A DNA stretch of 64,000 nucleotides from Glandiceps talaboti (lineage: Eukaryota; Hemichordata; Enteropneusta; Spengelidae), in NCBI RefSeq assembly GCF_964340395.1, contig NC_135552.1, positions 15,332,194 through 15,396,193 of the forward strand. The letters run 5' to 3'. Under the pieces are notes generated by a model. The model was not told where the DNA came from, ran no database searches, and saw only the letters and a program-made list of their open reading frames with translations. A program made the translations under genes and the position numbers. Positions 1 through 36,700 of the stretch are shown here, piece by piece (position 1 is the first letter of the stretch; every line of letters starts with the position of its first letter).

Positions 1-225
1 CGTAATGTCCCATGAATGAAACACCCAACCAACATCATGTTAGCTGTATCTATTCACCCCTAACTCCCCCCCCCTCCCCCACCCTGTATTTTATGTTTTT
101 TTAGGGTCCCACGTGAAAGGATTGTTGATTTCTTGGCTAGGGAAAAGTATGCTGATTAATGTTGTTTCGAAGTCAACCCCTGGTATATATAAAAACATAC
201 ATTTTGCTTATCAACCATGACTCAC

Positions 226-24640
<24,415 letters not shown>

Positions 24641-24641
24641 C

Positions 24642-24821
24642 ATTTTGTATCAGTTTCGGACTCAGAGAGCGTAAATAATTTACCTCTAGAGGTATATTTC
24701 GGCAAAATCGCTCAGCCTTCTTTAGCTGTTATTAATTACAATAGCTGAAGAAAGCTGAGTGATTTAGCCGAAAAATACCAAGTAAATTAGTTACACTCTG
24801 AGTTTGGCATTAATACAAAAT
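24642..24821. mobile_element. Hairpin MITE, almost entirely self-complementary
   Basis: The left arm runs ATTTTGTATCAGTTTCGGAC...AAATCGCTCAGCCTTCTT. The right arm, inverted, runs ATTTTGTATTAATGCC...AAATCACTCAGCTTTCTT. The arms meet near 24735, making a stem of about 85 bp. A half copy lies at about 49562-49655. Confidence 0.75.
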
Positions 24822-24879
24822 ATGACTCTAGAGCAAGGAAACAATGTTTTTGTTCACATTATTATAATATTAAAGAATA

Positions 24880-25276
24880 TGACAGCACCCCACCATGAGC
24901 GAGTGCAAGTGTGGTGTACTCGGGGTACTAATATTTTCACGAGCGCTTACAGTGTTCTCTGCAGTACTTTCACGAGTGTAGCAAGTGAAAGTGCAACAGA
25001 AAACACTGCAAGCAGGAATGCAAATACCCCTGAATACCCATGCCGGCACTCAGGATTCTGTTATTATTACATATGTTGATCCAAAACAACAAATTTCTAT
25101 AGAAATGACACTATCTGATCATAGGAAACTCAGGCTCAGTTAGTTTTGTTTACGAAAACAAACAAAAACACATACATAAACAAACAAACAAACAAACAAA
25201 CACACACACACACACACAAACAAACACACACACACACACACAAACAAACAAACAAACAAACAAACAAACAAACAAA

Positions 25277-25319
<43 letters not shown>

Positions 25320-25565
25320 ATACTGACAAAACATCTACAATAGAGTAATCACAAATCAGTATCAATAATCATGAATGTTTCACAGTATCAAGAAATTAAT
25401 GAGTGTATGTTTTCCTATATGCAAATAGTCACAATTCCGTATTTGGAATTGTCCTCCTTAGCATACCATTTGCATACTTGTATGCGCACGCACCTGTGCA
25501 AGTAATCTTTGGTACATATGTAATAATGCATAGTCATTATGAAATTTTGCTAGGTATTGTTATTG
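24880..25565. repeat. Dispersed repeat, copy 1, split by an AAAC/AAAT microsatellite
   Basis: GAGTGTAGCAAGTGAAAGTG, CAGAAAACACTGCAAGCA and TTACATATGTTGATCCAAAAC, then (after the microsatellite) TGCGCACGCACCTGTGCAA, match in order a second copy at about 46265-46660. This is a dispersed element of unknown class. The matching open frames in both copies are not consistent enough to be a gene. Confidence 0.6.
25160..25321. repeat. (AAAC)n/(AC)n/(AAAT)n microsatellite
   Basis: AAAC, AC and then AAAT repeats follow without a break. The copy of the host repeat at 46 kb lacks this array. Confidence 0.95.
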
Positions 25566-25925
25566 TTGGTCAAGGTGCCGGCAGCCATTTTAACCATGAA
25601 CTTTCTCATTATATATATATTCTCTTTGCCAACAAACACGTGCTGCCGTTCATGTGGATGTGGTCAAGGATACAAAAGATATTTTTTTCTCAATGACTTA
25701 TGCATGTGCTGATAATCAATGCCATATTTTATATCATATATCAATTTCTCTTCATAAAATAGCTTCAGTTTTAAAAAAAATATACGAGTGATGGCAGGAT
25801 TAAAACTGTAAGATTTTTTTATTGGCTTTTAATAAAATATCACTACAAATCTCAGCTAGAAAACATTACAAATCTATGATTTATAAAGGACGTCATCTAC
25901 TTATACTGACATTTGACAATTGAAG

Positions 25926-26130
25926 GTTTCATAATCCCCCACATGCCTAGTGGATCCTAATAGGTAATGGGGAGAGGCAAACACCACTATGACTGTTTCA
26001 TGATCCCCCACATACCTAGTAGAACCAAATAGGTAATGGGCGACGCAAACACCACTGTGACTGTTTCATGATCCCCATGTACCCAGTGCATGGATTCTAA
26101 AAGGTAATGGGAAGAGGCAAATTTGTACTC
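25926..26130. repeat. Three tandem copies of a unit of about 70 bp
   Basis: GTTTCATGATCCCCCACATR, CCTAGTRGAWCC and AGGTAATGGG recur three times at about 70-bp spacing. Confidence 0.8.
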
Positions 26131-27309
26131 ACACTGAGTGTGTCCTAAATATAGTGTGTAGGCAAACATCCTGAAACAAGGCCACAGTACTGTTTGTGGC
26201 AACTTTTACACAAAACATCCTTGACAATAATTTATATATTTGTGACCTCAAAAAGAGTAAAATGTGACCTTCTGCAGCCAAACAATGCTGACATTTTCTT
26301 CACAATAAGCTTGTATTTTCATAACAAGGGTCCAGTTCTGTTTTTTTATTACAAAATGATACATAATATATCGACTGCTTTAAATGTGTTACTGGGTAAG
26401 TATTAAGAAAGTAGGGTACATAGCCTGTTACAAGTGTCTTTTGTGAATTGCATACATAATACAGTGGTGATAAATCATTTCATCCAAATAAAGCATGTTG
26501 TGCACTCATTACTTGTGATGTGAAAAGTCCCTCTACCAATGGTGTGTGGACAGCATACAGTTACCACGAATTACAAAGAGAGGTGAAAAGTCCTTCGATC
26601 GAACAGACAACGTATGAATGACTATTGATAATATTTACATACCCAAGTTAGGATTAACAATGCTCCGATTTTATACTCAAGACAAAACATAGCGTACACA
26701 CGATAAAAAAAACCCCACCTACTTACAGTAGTTTACTTACAAAGCCCGACATGAATTTGTGTATTTTTTTTTAAAACTTGACCTTTTCATCAATGACATA
26801 TCCTTGCACTGGACTGTACTGATAACCTTTCATAAGCCTCTGCTATATACTTTATGATACCATGCTTTATTTACACAATAATACACCCCCCTTGACCAAA
26901 TTCCATTAAATTTTAATTTTCTAAAACACGTCAAAACTTTCCATTAGAAAAATGTCTGAACAAAGTACTTTGCAAAAGTAAAATGAAACAGGCATGTTCA
27001 CCATGATTCTTGAAAACAATTGAAAAAATCTATACTTTTCCATCGGATAAACACAAATGTTTAGCTTTTTTTTTTCAAAATCAAATTTGGATAAAAAAGG
27101 ACACACTATATGAGAGTTACATGGTGACCATGACTGATTTTTAAAGTCTTTGAGGTTTACTTGTGCAAAGTTCCATAACGTTGAAGTAATCTGAATAATT
27201 GTGTATGTATTCAATAAAACAATCAATGAATAACAGAAAGATGGAAATAATAAGTTTCTGTTTTTATTAACAAGGTTTATCAGTATACTACAAAACTGTG
27301 TAAACACAG

Positions 27310-27640
27310 AGGGTTGTGCTTAAGATCTGTTTCTCTTTTAATTAAAAACTGGGTTACGCTAAATGTATGTTTCTCTATTTTTAATTAAAATTTGGGTTTA
27401 TATTAAATTTATTTCGTTTTCTCATTAAAAATTGGATTATGTTATATGTATGTTTCTTTATTTTTAATTAAAAACTGGGTTACGCTAATTGCAAGTTTCT
27501 CTATCTTTTAATTAAAAATTGGATTATATTAAATTTCTGTCTCTAGTTTTCATCAAAAAATTGGGTTATACTAATTGTATGTTTCTCTTTGTTCATTAAA
27601 AATTGGCTTTATGCTAAATAAGGTTTTTTCATATTTAATT
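27310..27640. repeat. AT-rich minisatellite, about 43-bp unit
   Basis: About seven copies carry TTTCTCTATTTTTAATTAAAAA and CTGGGTTACGCTAAATGTATG-like cores. The array is diverged. Confidence 0.8.
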
Positions 27641-29350
27641 AAAACAGACCCTATGCTTAATAACTGTCAGTATATTACAATGGTTACAGCATCATAACTT
27701 TCACTGGATTCAACTTGGCAATTTGTGCCAGCTGGTGTGATTTTTATTACATGACTTGACACTTTCTTATTAATGTAGTAATATATTGTGTAGCACCATC
27801 AAAATAATAACATAAGAATTCAAAACACAAATATTCATCTATATCTGCCATTGGTTTGTCTTTTCTCTTTAAGTACTCAAAAAGTTCATAAATGTACAAA
27901 GAGAGAATTGTTATAAAATACAACATAACTGGCATTTTATAATGTCTACTCATAAGAGATTTCTAGAGTTTATAACTATGTTTGTTATAATGGATAGTAA
28001 CTCGATGGCCATTTACACGTGTTGGGAGAAATGTCCCAGTAATTTAGGTCAAAGATTCAGTCATTGGTCTGCTTATTAAACCACTCACTACCCATGTCAT
28101 GACAATGGTACTCATTTCATATGCATCATATATATTTAGATGTTATCACACAAGCTGTTTTTATACATGTATTTGACATCACTAGGTGACACATTTTTTC
28201 ACTTTGAAGTCTCCACTCATTACCAAAAGATATAATCCAGGTGGCTTGAAGCATATTACATAAAGCAGACACAACAACTGGATCTTTCAGGCTAGGTCGT
28301 TTTAAAGATGCTGTTATTATTGATATCGATTATCATATCAAAGTTCAATTTAGTCTGCAAGATATGCCGTGTCGCTCCACCCTCTGCGATGTGTGAGGGT
28401 GCCCTGTCACGGCATACCTTCCAGATTAAGTTCAAATGGGAATAACTTTCACTTATGAAAGATTGCTTTTAATACATTAAAACGTATAAAATATTTTTTT
28501 TAAACTATCTGTTTGATGGGATACTAATATCTTGTGCATATAGTATTTTGGCGCAAAGAATTGAAATGTTTCTGTATTATTAATTCCTATCCCTTCTACA
28601 CTAAGCAGAAATATTAAACAAGTGTTTTTGTTTACTCGGATGATTACAATGTTTTTGTGAAAGACATGACAGTCATGGTCAGATCTCTAGGTACATTACT
28701 ACAGTCACCAAGATTGGTGTCTGGGGGTCTTACACACGATGTTTTACCTGGCCAGCCCTATGCACTATTCACTTTGTGCTCTCAGAGACACACCAGAAAG
28801 AGTAGATGTGCTTAAGACATTCCTATAGGGAAAGACCCTTGTGTCATGACAACCCAAAGAATTAGGAAAATACCGTCAACAAATTGTCCTCTGTATATCT
28901 TTTAACATATTGCACTGAAATCAATATTCCATGATTTTTCGTAATCCAACTTGTTGTGTATCCCACCAGGACAAAGCTGGGTTATGGACAATAATTAAAC
29001 CCACGCATAATATATAAAAACAGACAGCCCGGTAATTTTACAATATACATGATGTCACAAACTGATTACACTCCAATGTACGAAGACAGCTTGATTCTTT
29101 TATTTTACTGGTATTGCCTTCATATATTGTCTTCTTTCTTTTTTTTTGTAGTAGAAGGCGATCACACCCAGAACTACAAAATCAAACACAAACGACAATA
29201 TACAAAGGGAAAAAAAGGTAAATAAAGGAATTGAGTTGTATTCCTACCTACATAAGATTTTAATCAGATTGATGATAACACTATTCAAGTTAGACTTTGG
29301 ACATAGACATGACAATTCTTGGCGACTATAGAGTTTTACATGTACTACCT
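27641..29350. other. Intergenic, little recognisable
   Basis: AT-rich sequence between the two integrin genes. Apart from a small MITE at 28347 I see no supported feature. Confidence 0.45.
28347..28432. mobile_element. Small MITE of the TTAGTCTG family
   Basis: The left end TTTAGTCTGCAAGATATGCC pairs with the inverted right end TTAATCTGGAAGGTATGCC. GTTCAA occurs on both flanks. Confidence 0.6.
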
Positions 29351-29356
29351 AATTCA

Positions 29357-29671
29357 TGTTAGTGTTCGCTGACTCTGACCACCACACAGAAACCAATAAT
29401 ACATTGCACATGCCACACTTAAAGTTTAAGACAGCAAGACTGAATGAAAAGTTTGAAATTGACCAATCTGCTGCCATGCAGACATTAAATGGGTACGTCC
29501 AAACAATGGCATCCACTTGTCTGTGTTTAGTTGCAGTATGTTTTAAATGGTTTATTTCATTTGGACAAAATCTAGTAAGAAATTGCAATCTCAGCATCTT
29601 AGTGGAGAATATGCAGTTTCTTATTGGTTTCTGTGTGGTTGTATCAAACAGGGCCAGTGAACGGTAACATG
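29357..29671. mobile_element. MITE, terminal inverted repeats of about 45 bp (TGTTAGTGTTCGCTGACTC)
   Basis: The left arm contains CACACAGAAACCAATAATA. The inverted right arm contains CACACAGAAACCAATAAGA. The outer ends are TGTTAGTGTTCGCTGAC and TGTTACCGTTCACTGGC. A related copy is at 45301-45599. Confidence 0.7.
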
Positions 29672-31600
29672 AAACTGACGGTAAATAGTGACGAGATCTG
29701 AATACAGAGACCGAATGGAGTCACCGCCATAAGAAACAAAATCATTGTAACAAACTTCCCTCATTTAATTTGGATATCAAAGTATACCGAAGCTGAAATA
29801 AGAACACCTTAATGAGAATATTAATTTTCATATCAGCATACCCACTTCTACAAAATCAAAACTCATCATGCAAAAGTAAATAACGTTTTTTTTCATAAAT
29901 AACAAAATGATTTTTATTGTATATAGAAGTATTTTCTAACAATTTTGTTAAAAGGTGTTACAAAAGTTGAGTATACTTCTGAACATACCACTGAAAGCTA
30001 TACATTGTTCAGTGATACGAACTGTCTTTATAGAATATTCACAAAAGAGAGTAGACCTAATAAAGCCAACATCAGAAATGCAGAATCTCAAAAGTGTGAA
30101 TGTCGTCAGCTTTTGCACACTACACACGTGTCTATATTGTGGAGAATTGAAACTGTCTTCTTCTTTTTTTACTTTGATTTGAATAAATGTAAAGAATGGA
30201 TACAAATAGCTATATGTCAAATTGTGAAAGAAAGAAAAACAACATATTTTTGTGCTCTAAATACGACAATATTTCAACAAACTAAAGATAACATATACAA
30301 TATTAACAAACAAGCACCAAAAGCGAGTGAACAAATACAGAAAACTGAGTTGCACTGAGCCACAAAGTTACAAGAGTATCTCAACTAAACTAATATAAAT
30401 AACATACTCTATGCCTCATGCATTGTTATGGCATGCTAAACATGCGGATTAGAAATATTGCAAATCAAGGTAAATATAGTTTCCTACTAAAAAACTCGAA
30501 GCTTTCGCGTCTTGAGCTTTCCTAGTAAAAAGGTGACAAGTCAAATTACATGTAAAAACAATGCAAGAATTGCCTCCAAGTTATCAAATATCACGTTACT
30601 TTGCTATTACATAAACAGCGCCACTAAGGAGTTTTTGAGTTGCTAAAAACAATGTAATTACATTCGCTATATATCCGTATTAGGAATTATCACACATTAT
30701 GCAAATTACAATAATTAATATGCGAGTCATTGAATCTGTCATGACACCTGCACCAGTCATATCTAATAATACAATTTTCTTCTCATATGCAAATTGAGTT
30801 AATTAATATGCAAGCCACAGACTGGCACATCTACATCACAACCAGCAGTCTATGCAGGCCATGCATAAAATCAATAAATATTGCAAGTTATTAGTATCAG
30901 GCAAACATCAAACAAACAAACAAACAAACCAGTTAAAGCATTTGATACATGATTAAAACTTGTTTTCCTTGAAAAAGTTACAAGTGTCATGATGAGCCTT
31001 TCTGTAACATAATAACCCTACTCAAAATTTAACGATAAATTATGCAAACTAGTTTCACTAATTTGAATATTAGGCTCATTATTATAGACTTTGATTACCA
31101 ATCAAAGTTGTCAAATGGTTCAAAATTACCATTTCTATTTCTGTTACATTTTAGATAATACTTTTTTGTATCTTATTCTTTTTACCATGATGTTTACGAC
31201 TCTCATTTGACTTAGACAATCATAATCATTCCTCATCTGTAGAACACACTGTCTATGTTCTTGATCAGGAAGCAAAAGAAATGAGACAAAATATTTCTTA
31301 TGTGGAATTTGTACTGAGAATCAAAGCAAATGTGATCAGTATCTGTTTTAAATAAAACAATTTGTTTGCATAAGGATTGTGAAACCTTTCCAGATACTGA
31401 ATGTGTATCAAATAACAGATTTACCATTTCTGCAAAACGTGTGATATTAACAACATATGATGACAAGTGCTAGGTCAAACAACAGTTCATTTTGTATGAA
31501 TACTGACAAGAGATGTCTTTTGAACCATATAGCAACTTAACATGGATGCTGTAAACTAACTAAAAACTATGAACTTCAAGATCTTTGTCTTGGACATGTT
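29672..31600. other. Intergenic, no feature supported
   Basis: AT-rich spacer. Open stretches at about 29945-30358 run over Lys/Asn/Thr-rich AT-biased sequence on both strands and show no domain or splice logic. Confidence 0.45.
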
Positions 31601-31627
31601 GGAATACTGTTATTAAATCTAACTGCA

Positions 31628-32070
31628 TTTATCATTGGACAGTCCAATGAAATATCACTACATATAACAGCACCTATCATTGGACTGTCCTATGAATCAG
31701 TCTGTCACTGCATGTAAAGACATCAATCATTGGACAATCCAATGAAGTATAACCTATCACTAAGTGTAACGGCAGTTATCATTGGACAATCCAATGAAGT
31801 ATAACCTATCACTAAGTGTAACGGCAGTTACCATTGGACAATCCAATGAAGTATAACCTATCACTAAGTGTAACAGCAGTTATCATTGGACAATCCAGTG
31901 AAGTATAACCTATCACTAAGTGTAACAGCAGTTACCATTGGACAATCCAATGAAAGATAATCTATCACTAATTGTAACGGCAGTTATCATTGGACTGTCT
32001 AATGACGTATCACCTATCACTACATGTAACGGCAGTGATCATTGGACTGTTCAATTAAAAACCACCTATC
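31628..32070. repeat. 52-bp minisatellite whose unit contains a palindrome
   Basis: About nine copies of TTATCATTGGACAATCCAAT and then GAAGTATAACCTATCACTAA occur at 52-bp spacing. Each unit holds CATTGGACAATCCAATG, an inverted repeat with a CCAAT/ATTGG pair. Central copies are nearly identical and edge copies are diverged. Confidence 0.9.
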
Positions 32071-32249
32071 GATAACTAAACATTAAATATTGTATGTATC
32101 TACCGGTAAACGTCCAAGTTTCCTGACATTCCATTTGGAGGACTAGTGAGTTTCAAACTTTCCTTATCTGTAGGGAAATGGGGTATACAAAGTGTATATA
32201 CCCTAACTTATCGAGTTGTGTTCTAAGATAAACTGACTACGAATAAAGT

Positions 32250-32345
32250 AATGGTCAAGTGGTAGTTAGTCTTTCTCAGCCTCTATACTACCTTGGCAGT
32301 GGTTCAAACTCCAAGAATAACAAATATTTAATGATTGCCGATACA
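32250..32345 (+). repeat. tRNA-derived SINE-like segment (uncertain)
   Basis: TGGTCAAGTGGTAG (about 32252) resembles a Pol III A box, and GGTTCAAACTCC (32301-32312) resembles a B box, at tRNA-like spacing. No full cloverleaf or CCA-side stem is convincing, so it is more likely a SINE head or tRNA relic than a tRNA gene. Confidence 0.3.
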
Positions 32346-32924
32346 TAAAATTGATACAAATACAATTCGCTTCCCCTGCTAGGTGAGTGGTAAATATGTA
32401 TCTAACATCACTCTATATATTTTTTTTCCTCTAAAAGACTAACTGAATTCTATCAAACAACTTGATTAAATTTCTGTCACAAGTAAATTCTAAAAAATAC
32501 AAAAATATGGGGAAATAATGTACATGAGTATTTAATAACAAAAAAATAAAATTGCTAAATTTCAGTAATGAATTCACAATAAAATCCGCCTTGAAAAAGT
32601 TACAGTTATGCCAAGTCCATTTGGACTATAGTTGAAAATCAGTTATCCAAGCATGTTTTGGCAACCTGACTGATTTGCAAAAGTGTGGTGTTAGGTTAAT
32701 TACTTAGGATACTGAAGGAAAAAAATAAAAGGTTTCAAAAGTGAGGGACTTTAACCATGGCAATGAGATCGGAATAATCAGAGTTTCTGGAAATCAGACT
32801 TTGACAATAACTAGTATTATGATTTGGAAACCCAGTACCAACTTATTTTTCAGTTGGGAGATATCTACCCACCGAGACCGAAACTATCGATGTACAATAT
32901 TATTTTACTTCCACTATTTTCATC

Positions 32925-32930
32925 TTTATT
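32925..32930 (-). terminator. Candidate poly(A) signal of integrin beta
   Basis: AATAAA on the minus strand lies about 208 bases downstream of the beta stop codon. It is the first canonical hexamer after the stop. The true cleavage site may be further downstream. Confidence 0.45.
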
Positions 32931-33137
32931 ATGTTAGACTTTCAACGAGCACTTCACTCTGATTACAACTCATTGGAGTTTTTGGCAAAAGTTTTCTTGA
33001 AATGATACGTTGAAGGAGTTCATAAGAGGTCAAAGGTCGAAGGTCAGAATTCAGAGTAGTTGGAGATTGTTTAAATACTACAGTGTTAGTACTGACATAA
33101 TACCATGGCGACGGTGACATCATTTCCCTCTCTTGAT

Positions 33138-33209
33138 TTACAATGCTGCACCTTTGTACGTTGGATTCTTGAAGGTGGATGTGGCTTGTTTGTAGATGGG
33201 ATTCTCACC
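33138..33209 (-). CDS. Integrin beta last coding exon: NPxY tail
   Basis: The acceptor CAG is followed by [20 protein letters not shown], then AAL and TAA (33140-33138). Both NPxY motifs and the Ser/Thr cluster between them are intact, so talin- and kindlin-type binding is expected from family knowledge. Confidence 0.95.
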   Translation of the reverse strand, partial: GENPIYKQATSTFKNPTYKGAAL

Positions 33210-33542
33210 CTGTAAAGATACAAGATATACATACAAAGATATCACTTAGACTGATTATACAGGTTACATACAAAGGATTGATTCACACTGGACAGTCAGA
33301 CTTACACAGGTCTTCTCAAAAAAGAAGTTAAACTATGTACATACATAAACATGCAAAAAATGTATACACACTCACATATACACCATACAGGCAGAAGCTA
33401 AATAAAGACAAACAGACAGACAGACACTCGTACAGATGCACACAAACTTAGAGATACATGCCCCCCCCCACCCATACACACACTTCCACGCATGTGTATG
33501 CTCATGTAGTAGCATACTCCATGGGCAGAGGCTAACACAAAC

Positions 33543-33576
<34 letters not shown>

Positions 33577-33695
33577 GGATGGTAATTCATACAGATGCAT
33601 ACAAACTTATACAGAAACACTGCCCCCCCCCCCCCTCACACATATGCATGCTCATGTAGTAGTATACACAAGACAGACAGACAGACAGACAGACA

Positions 33696-33740
<45 letters not shown>

Positions 33741-36700
33741 TACTTACAGCATCCCATTTGGCATTCTGTCTTTCCTTCTCAAACTTGGCAAACTCCCTTC
33801 TGTCATGGATTGTGGTCAGTAACTTCCAGATAAGTAAGAGTGCTAATCCAATGAAAAGAATACCAAGCACAACACCCAGTACGATGAAGAGTGGGTTCAC
33901 TGCTACTGGACACACTGCAAGATTACAACAAAATACATTTTAATATTTGTCATTGGGGCACAAGTACTGTCTGTGAAGTTGTGTTATAGTAACACATTTC
34001 CATACACATGCAATACTTTACTTCAGACTTCAACTCCATGAAAACATTAGTAAACTCAAATATTTTGCGTCTGTTCAAATCATTCCAAATTTCTGTCAGA
34101 AATAAATTATGTCTAGGTATAAAAGTGAATCATGATTATTAGCGACATGCTATTGTATAAATCATGTATATTTTGACTGAACTCATAGATTGAAGAAGAA
34201 TGTGTATTGATCTCACTGGTGTCATCAAGTTATATACTGTGGCCTGAAGTACTACTCTGGCAATCAAGGTCTCGGTTTAGTAACATAGACGCACACTAAA
34301 ACTATTGTTGTTCGATGTGGTAGATTACACAAGTGGATGAAAGCAGTTGTTCCTCTGTTGTGCCAATCTAATCACATTGTAATTAAGAAAGTGTAAACAT
34401 AGGTAGTCCCAAACAAGCGACCTATCGGTCAGAATAGCTCCGCTGGTTTTTTTTTAATTTAACTTTTTATTTTGGTGACATGTAGAAGTGGTTCAGGTCT
34501 TCAGCTCTTCGAGTCACTATGCAGTTTTGTTTTAGCGATGCAATAAAGTGGTTAGTGGTTTCATATGATGTCTCACTATAAAACACATTTTACACAGAAG
34601 TTGGTAATGTATTGTACTTTTATACCATAGTCACCATTTTATAACAAAATCTACTGTTATGAAAAATTGCACAAAATCTCAGAAAAAAATGACTGGGAAA
34701 TGCACACAAGAAAAAGAAAAAAAGAGGATTTTGAGGTTGGCTATAAGTAATTCCAGTGTCTTACAGCTGTAACCCTGGAAAATTTTAATGAAGAATGAAA
34801 TAAACTAGGGATCTAAAATAATTTTGAGGCAATTTGAATTTCAATTTTCTAACAAATTTACAAAGTCAACAACATTCAACTTGTTCTAGTTGTGGTAGAT
34901 ATATATAGGGAAGAAATGTATTAATCGCCATCTTAGTTTCCGTACGGCGACAATCTCAACTAGTACCCGGAAGAGAGTCATTCTCAGCCATACGTTACAG
35001 TGGTAACACTCGTTCATGTTCGGTTACCTTTCACAAAGAAAACACAACGAAATGGTTGAAATGATCTTTTTTTAATTTCTTTTCATCACAACAACAAAAT
35101 CTGCGTGATCAAAAGTGTTGTAAACTAAACCAGAAAGAATTATCGGACTGGCTAAACTTCCCGATGAACTGGAAGGTCCTACTAGTACTTCCAAGTAAGC
35201 CTCGATAGTACTAGTTTTTAGTACGTGAGAAAATCATCTCAAACTAGCGATACAACTTTCAAAATATAACTTGACATGTCTTCATTTGTTAGAGTTATAC
35301 AATTCAAGACGGGTTTTCACTCGAAAACAACAATTCTGTGAATAATGACAGTGACACTCTGAACGCAGCGATTTCTCGGACGATGTTACCACTGTAACGT
35401 ATGGCTGACACCGACAACGACTTGCTTCCGGGTTAGTCCCTCGTGCATACGGGTGGATTGTCGGCGATTAATACATACATGTACATCGTCTGATATTTTA
35501 ATTCACAGTGTTTTTTGTGACCGGCGCCTGTCAGCAGACTCTGCCATTTTTTTCATCATTCCATTGTATTTAAACCTTGTACTTGACATTTCGCAATATT
35601 TATAATTCTCAACAAAATACCTCAACATGCCTCACTTCGCTCGTACTCAAAGCAGCCCCGCACGTAGTCCTGCTTGCATACGGAGGAATTCGGGACTCGA
35701 TTCTGACAATTGTCCCTCCCCCTCCGGTGTTTAGAGTCAAGTCAGTAATACCATGGAAGTAGAACCCCTACTAGAACCTTCTACTTCCATGGTAATACAG
35801 ACTCGTGCACCCGAGGACTACCCCGCGCGGTATGATCACTGACACTGATGACATGATGAGAGAGAACCTTTTCGGATTTACATGTAAAACGGGGAAAGAT
35901 ACGCAAAACATAATGCAAAGTCTGAAGCCAAATTAAAGTTGTAATTATTTTAATTATTTTTACTTGCCAAATATTTGCATTTTGGAAAGGCAAGACACGT
36001 TCATGTCGTTTAACTTTACATGTGAACTGTCGGCCATATTTAAACTTCAACCGCATGCCTGGCATGCCCTTCCTTACGCAAGTTGTCTGAATTCTGGTTC
36101 ACTGTCATTCCAAATTGCACGACAATATAGAATTAACCACAAGTTACATGTTATCTGGAAACATCACACTTTTATAGTGGGTCTGAAGTGTGATTTTAGT
36201 GAGTACTAAGAACGTCCTGTGTTGATACTCAAGATACTTGCTGTGGAAAATCGCTCGGTCGAATGAGGTCACCTTCAGCTTCTGGTCGAATCAGGATAGA
36301 GTATGCAAATGAGGATGTTGTGGATTGGCTGATAATGTAGAAGGGTGCAGAATTGGATTTGAAGTTTACAACCCTGTTTCGAACAAACGCTTGTCATTTG
36401 GGCGCCCAATTATGACTATAGCACATATTACATTGCTTGTTTGACGTCAATAGTGTCTTTTGAAAAGTGGCAGTTTACTTAAAGTCTCGTCGACTGATTT
36501 CCAATATGGCGTCGGTCATTATGCTCATTAACATATTCATTTTTTTTTCAAATTACAAAAAAAAAATCATAAAAAAATAAAAATGAGGATGTGCTGACTT
36601 GAAATTAACAAATCTGAGTAAGCTACCCCCTGCGCATCAACATGCCAGATATCAAAGCAATCTAATAAGAGGTTTTCAAGGAGTTGATGAAAATGACATT

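Noticed and set aside
29945-30358. 137-codon open frame in the intergenic region
   Set aside because: AT-biased Lys/Asn/Thr composition, overlapping open frames on the other strand, no recognisable domain.
32250-32345. Functional tRNA gene
   Set aside because: A- and B-box-like strings are present, but acceptor and anticodon stems do not form convincingly.
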